NCBI RefSeq assembly: GCF_006547045.1 | Contig: NZ_CP041242.1 | Location: 3,296,001 to 3,360,000 of the forward strand | Direction of reading: 5' to 3' | Source of the DNA: Lysobacter alkalisoli | Lineage (GTDB): Bacteria > Pseudomonadota > Gammaproteobacteria > Xanthomonadales > Xanthomonadaceae | DNA length: 64,000 bases | Part shown: positions 60,625-64,000 of the stretch, piece by piece | Numbering within the stretch: the stretch's first letter is position 1 | Layout: each line of letters opens with the position of its first letter | Position numbers and translations under genes: made by a program | The notes under the pieces: model-generated | The model's input: only the letters and a program-made list of their open reading frames with translations | Databases searched by the model: none | What the model was told of the DNA's origin: nothing

Positions 60625-63029
60625 GCGCGCACCAGCCTGTCCCCGTCGGCCACCAGCACCGCCGATTCGCCGGCCGCGAGGGAAAGCGCCAACGCCTGCC
60701 CGCGATGGACGACTTCGTAATCGCCGCCCTTGTCGCTGCGCAAGGTCGCGCGCGCCAGCCTGCCGCCGCGCCACGACAGGTCGAGTCCGGCCGCGTTGCG
60801 CACGCGCACGCCGTGCAGTTCGCCATCGGGCCATGCGTCCGGCAGCGCGGGCAGCAGGAAGATCGCACCGCCCCAGCTCTGCACCAGCATCTCGGTGATG
60901 CCGGCGGTGCCGCCGAAGTTGCCGTCGATCTGGAACGGCGGGTGCGCATCGAACAGGTTCGGATAGGTGCGCTGCGGCGACAACAGCATTTCCAGCACGC
61001 GGTAGGCGCGACGCGGATCGCGCAGCCGCGCCCACAGGTTCAGGCGCCAGCCGATGCCCCAGCCGGTGGCCTCGTCGCCGCGGATCTCCAGCGAGCGCCG
61101 TGCGGCCGCCGCAAGTTCCGGTGTATCGCGCAGGTTGATCTGGCTGGACGGATGCAGTGCGTACAGATGCGAGACGTGGCGATGGTCCATCTCCGGCGCC
61201 TCCATGTCCCAGTCGTCCTGCCACTCCTGCAGCTGGCCAGCCTTGCCGATGCGGTGCGGCGGCAGCCGTTCGCGCAAGGTTGCGAGCGTGCGCGCGAAAT
61301 CGGCATCCACGCCCAGCAGCGCCGATGCTTCGATGCACTGCCCGAACAGATCGCGCAGGATCTGCGCGTCCATCGACGGGCCGGCGCAGACCGCCGCGCC
61401 GTGCGGGTGCAGGTTCTCCGGCGAGATCGACGGCACGGTGACCATCGCACCGGTGTTCGGATCCTCGACCAGGGTGGCGACGAAAAATTCGGCCGCGCCC
61501 TTGAACAGCGGGTAGACGCGGCGCAGGTCGTCGAGGTCGCGGCCGTAGTCCCAGCGGTCCCACAGCTGCTGCAGCAACCAGGCGCCGCCCAGCGGCCACA
61601 GGCCCCACTTGGCACCGTCGATCGGCGCGGCTGCGCGCCACAGGTCGGTGTTGTGGTGCACCACCCAGCCCGGCGCATCGTACATGGTGCGCGCGGTGAC
61701 CGCGCCGCTTTCGGCCAGCTCGCGGATCATGCGCTCCAGCGGCTCGACACATTCGGGCAGCGCGTTGGCCTCGCTGGGCCAGTAGTTCATCTCGGTGTTG
61801 ATGTTGATCGTGTACTTGCTCTCCCACGGCGGCGCCACCAGGTCGTTCCAGACGCCCTGCAGGTTGGCCGGCTGGCTGCCGGGCCGCGAGCTGGCGATCA
61901 GCAGGTAGCGGCCGAACTGGTGGTACAGCGCGGCCAGCGCGGGATCGTTGCCTTCGCGGAAGCGCGCGACGCGTTCGTCGGTCGGCAACGCCGCCGACGC
62001 GCTGCTGCCCAGATCCAGGGACACGCGCCGGAACAACGCCCGATGCTCGGCCTGGTGGTCGGCCAGCAGGGCGTCCCAGGATTTTGCGGATGCGGCATCG
62101 AGTTGCGTGCGGGTGATCGCCTCAGGATCGCCGGAGACATCGTCGAAGCGCCGGTAGCTGGTGGCCGCGGTCAGCAGCACCAGCACTTCGTCGGCACTCT
62201 CGACGGCGATCCGGTTGCCGTCGGCGAACAAGCGCCCGCCGGTGGCGATCACCTTGACCCGCGTGGCGAAGCGCAGACGGCCTTCGATGCCGCGCAGACC
62301 GGCATTGCGCCCGGTCAGCAGCAGTTCGCTGCCATCGGCGGCGATTTCGGCGGCGTGCTCGGTGTCCAGGCCGATGCGCAGCCCGAGGAAGCCCTTTTCC
62401 TCGCACGCCAGCCGCACCGCGACGCACTGGTCGACCGCCGAGACGATGACCTCGCGCTGGTGCGATCCGCCGCGGCTGCGGAACAGGGTGCGCGCGAGCG
62501 CGCCATCGAGGTCCAGCTCGCGCCGGTAGTCGTGGAGTTCGGTGATGTTGCGCACGTCGAGCACGAGGTCGGCGAGCGGCTGATAGGGCATCTGCTTGAT
62601 CGGCCGGCCCATGATCTTCGCGTCGGCCAGGGCCTCGGCTTCGGCGAAGCGCCCGGCGAACACCAGGCGCCGCACCTCCGGCAGCGCGGCCAGCGCCTCC
62701 GGCGACTCGCCGCGGTACGGACCGCCGGCGTACAAGGTGTCCTCGTTGAGCTGCACGCGTTCGTGCTTGCCCGCGCCCCAGACCATTGCGCCCAGCCGGC
62801 CGTTGCCCAGCGGCAGAGCTTCCACCCATTGCGCGGCCGGGCGCGGGTACCACAACCGCAGTGCAGCCCAGTCGGCAGCATCGGTCGCGCGCGGAGGCGC
62901 AGGCGATGCCGAGGCCATCGTCGCAGCGGCAGCGTCGCCGATCGCAAGCGCACCCGCCCCCCCGGCCAGCGCGGCGGCGAGCGCGGTCTTCAGCGCGTCC
63001 CGCCGCCCGGGATCGAAGCGGGTGCTCAT
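60621..63029 (-). CDS. GH95 alpha-L-fucosidase-type glycoside hydrolase
   Basis: 802 residues, with a twin-arginine-like signal ([17 protein letters not shown], about 8-36). GH95 hallmarks: [23 protein letters not shown] at the N-terminus and [18 protein letters not shown] with an upstream [14 protein letters not shown] in the catalytic (alpha/alpha) domain. The family removes alpha-1,2-L-fucose or L-galactose from xyloglucan and glycans. Start 63029 gives [12 protein letters not shown]; the open frame to 63236 runs into the GH31 gene. Confidence 0.92.
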   Translation of the reverse strand: MSTRFDPGRRDALKTALAAALAGGAGALAIGDAAAATMASASPAPPRATDAADWAALRLWYPRPAAQWVEALPLGNGRLGAMVWGAGKHERVQLNEDTLYAGGPYRGESPEALAALPEVRRLVFAGRFAEAEALADAKIMGRPIKQMPYQPLADLVLDVRNITELHDYRRELDLDGALARTLFRSRGGSHQREVIVSAVDQCVAVRLACEEKGFLGLRIGLDTEHAAEIAADGSELLLTGRNAGLRGIEGRLRFATRVKVIATGGRLFADGNRIAVESADEVLVLLTAATSYRRFDDVSGDPEAITRTQLDAASAKSWDALLADHQAEHRALFRRVSLDLGSSASAALPTDERVARFREGNDPALAALYHQFGRYLLIASSRPGSQPANLQGVWNDLVAPPWESKYTININTEMNYWPSEANALPECVEPLERMIRELAESGAVTARTMYDAPGWVVHHNTDLWRAAAPIDGAKWGLWPLGGAWLLQQLWDRWDYGRDLDDLRRVYPLFKGAAEFFVATLVEDPNTGAMVTVPSISPENLHPHGAAVCAGPSMDAQILRDLFGQCIEASALLGVDADFARTLATLRERLPPHRIGKAGQLQEWQDDWDMEAPEMDHRHVSHLYALHPSSQINLRDTPELAAAARRSLEIRGDEATGWGIGWRLNLWARLRDPRRAYRVLEMLLSPQRTYPNLFDAHPPFQIDGNFGGTAGITEMLVQSWGGAIFLLPALPDAWPDGELHGVRVRNAAGLDLSWRGGRLARATLRSDKGGDYEVVHRGQALALSLAAGESAVLVADGDRLVRA

Positions 63030-63088
63030 AGCACCCGCTCCGCCGTGGTTCCAGCCATCCGCGAGATCACCATTCCCATCCCCTCGTG

Positions 63089-63108
63089 AATTGTCCACCG
63101 ATAGACAA
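63089..63108. promoter_or_regulatory. Palindrome upstream of GH95
   Basis: ATTGTC-N8-GACAAT in the 103-bp GH31-GH95 gap. Could be an operator for a local regulator, or an accident; no regulator gene is adjacent in the window. Confidence 0.3.
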
Positions 63109-63132
63109 TCATCGCGATCAGGGCCGTCGATG

Positions 63133-64000
63133 TCATTGTGCGGCGCGGGAACGGGCGACCGTGACCGCATTGCCGTCGTAGGCCACTTCGACGTCGGCCG
63201 TCGGCTCCAGCGCACCGTTGTCGCCACGCGGGCCATCGATCCAGCGTACGCGGAACTGGCGGTTCGCCAGCATGCCCGGCCAGCTGCCCTGACGCTCGCC
63301 GATGGTCAGCTCGCCGCTGGCTTCGTTCCAGGACAACGGGATGCGACTCGACTCGCCGCGCTCGTAGCCATAATTGCGGCCATCGTCCTCGTACAGCGAG
63401 AACGTGCCGTCGGCACCGGTATAGACCTCGAACGTGACCGGCGCCTCGCGCTGCTCGTCGACATATTGCTGCACAACGCCGCGCGGCACGATCGAACCGG
63501 CCTTGACGAACAGCGGCATGCGCGCCAGCGGCGCCGCAGCGGTCAGGGTCTGGCCACCCTCGTGGCGCTGCCCGGTCTCGAAATCGATCCAGGACGTGCC
63601 GGCCGGCAGATAGACCTCACGGCTGGTGGCCTTGAACGTCGTCACCGGGGCGACCAGGAACGCGGGCCCGAACAGGTACTGGTCGTTGATCGATGCCACC
63701 TGCGGGTCGTCGCCGAAGTCCATATCCAGCGCACGCAGGATGCTGCCGTCCTTGTGCCAGGTGTCGCCGGCCAGCGTGTAGATGTAGGGCAGCAGCGTGT
63801 AGCGCAGCTTCAGGTAGTGCTCGAAGCTGTCGTAGTGGGGCGTGCCGCGGTCGGCGACGTTCCAGATCTCGCGCAGCGGGTATTGGCCATGCGAGCGCAT
63901 CAGCGGCACAAAGGTGCCGAACTGGAACCAGCGCAGGTTGAGTTCGCGCCACTCCGGCAGGTGCGCCGGGTCGTGGCTCTCGTAGCGGTGCTCGGGCGAG
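63133..64000 (-). CDS. GH31 alpha-xylosidase-like hydrolase (5' part outside the window)
   Basis: The last 288 codons of a GH31 enzyme. RWFQFGTFVPLMRSHGQYP is the conserved segment after the acid/base residue; it is followed by the proximal and distal C-terminal beta domains. The nucleophile Asp lies beyond the window. In this gene company, alpha-xylosidase on xyloglucan oligosaccharides is likeliest; alpha-glucosidase cannot be excluded. First visible gene of the operon. Confidence 0.88.
   Translation of the reverse strand, partial: SPEHRYESHDPAHLPEWRELNLRWFQFGTFVPLMRSHGQYPLREIWNVADRGTPHYDSFEHYLKLRYTLLPYIYTLAGDTWHKDGSILRALDMDFGDDPQVASINDQYLFGPAFLVAPVTTFKATSREVYLPAGTSWIDFETGQRHEGGQTLTAAAPLARMPLFVKAGSIVPRGVVQQYVDEQREAPVTFEVYTGADGTFSLYEDDGRNYGYERGESSRIPLSWNEASGELTIGERQGSWPGMLANRQFRVRWIDGPRGDNGALEPTADVEVAYDGNAVTVARSRAAQ

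Noticed and set aside
59047-60949. Extension of the xylA frame across xylB
   Set aside because: Residues before the typical xylose isomerase start are Arg/Ala-rich noise lying over xylB in another frame.

Overview
The window reads as chromosomal DNA of a GC-rich gammaproteobacterium of the family Lysobacteraceae (Xanthomonadaceae; Luteimonas/Lysobacter-like). The basis is the mreBCD-mrdA, hslVU, lptM-dapF-DUF484-xerC and hemC/algR neighbourhoods, several S9 and M1 exopeptidase lipoproteins, and palindromic intergenic repeats of the kind common in that family. There is no tRNA, rRNA, CRISPR array, transposase or phage gene. The assignment rests on gene content and recall, not on a database search.

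Layout. 1-4044: rod-shape operon mreB-mreC-mreD-mrdA (minus), cut by the left edge inside mrdA. 4296-9196: PfkB sugar/nucleoside kinase, a lipoprotein of unknown function, an M1 aminopeptidase lipoprotein and ubiE. 9420-10405: a GNAT acetyltransferase translationally coupled to a yeast-type cytosine deaminase. 10558-14052: an ECF sigma factor with an overlapping membrane-protein gene, divergent from an exported amidohydrolase/NTF2-like/membrane-protein operon. 14278-17018: a histone-H1-like gene convergent with hslVU, which carries a sigma32-like promoter. 17080-18997: LysR regulator divergent from an SDR with an export signal. 19016-21671: lptM-dapF-DUF484-xerC. 21770-29673: YbaN, two S9A peptidase lipoproteins, a small membrane protein, a patatin and a WYL regulator, with the densest set of structured repeats.

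29790-36568 is a five-gene energy cluster: a molybdopterin oxidoreductase, a four-cluster ferredoxin subunit and a DmsC-type anchor matching the cytoplasmic sulfite dehydrogenase SoeABC, with an SLC13 permease and a small membrane protein between soeA and soeB. 36689-39365 holds two DUF481 outer-membrane-like genes and an exported beta-helix protein preceded by a perfect CRP/Clp site. 39469-42165: hemC, algR-like regulator and a carboxylesterase. 42275-48249: a czcCBA-type heavy-metal efflux operon with a His-rich leader gene. 48294-51593: a large type V autotransporter.

52061-64000 is a minus-strand saccharide-utilisation operon: GH31 (truncated by the window), GH95, xylB, xylA, an MFS sugar transporter, a GH3 glucosidase and an SGLT-type symporter. 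Together these fit removal of fucose, xylose and glucose from xyloglucan-type oligosaccharides, uptake, and entry of xylose into the pentose phosphate pathway.

The most unusual items are: two adjacent inverted structured repeats (24636-24925) that share conserved boxes but have independently paired stems; a 15-bp triplicated insertion in the Fe-S loop of SoeA plus a palindromic insertion further on; a nested inverted repeat between the ECF sigma gene and its divergent operon; and the perfect CRP/Clp site.
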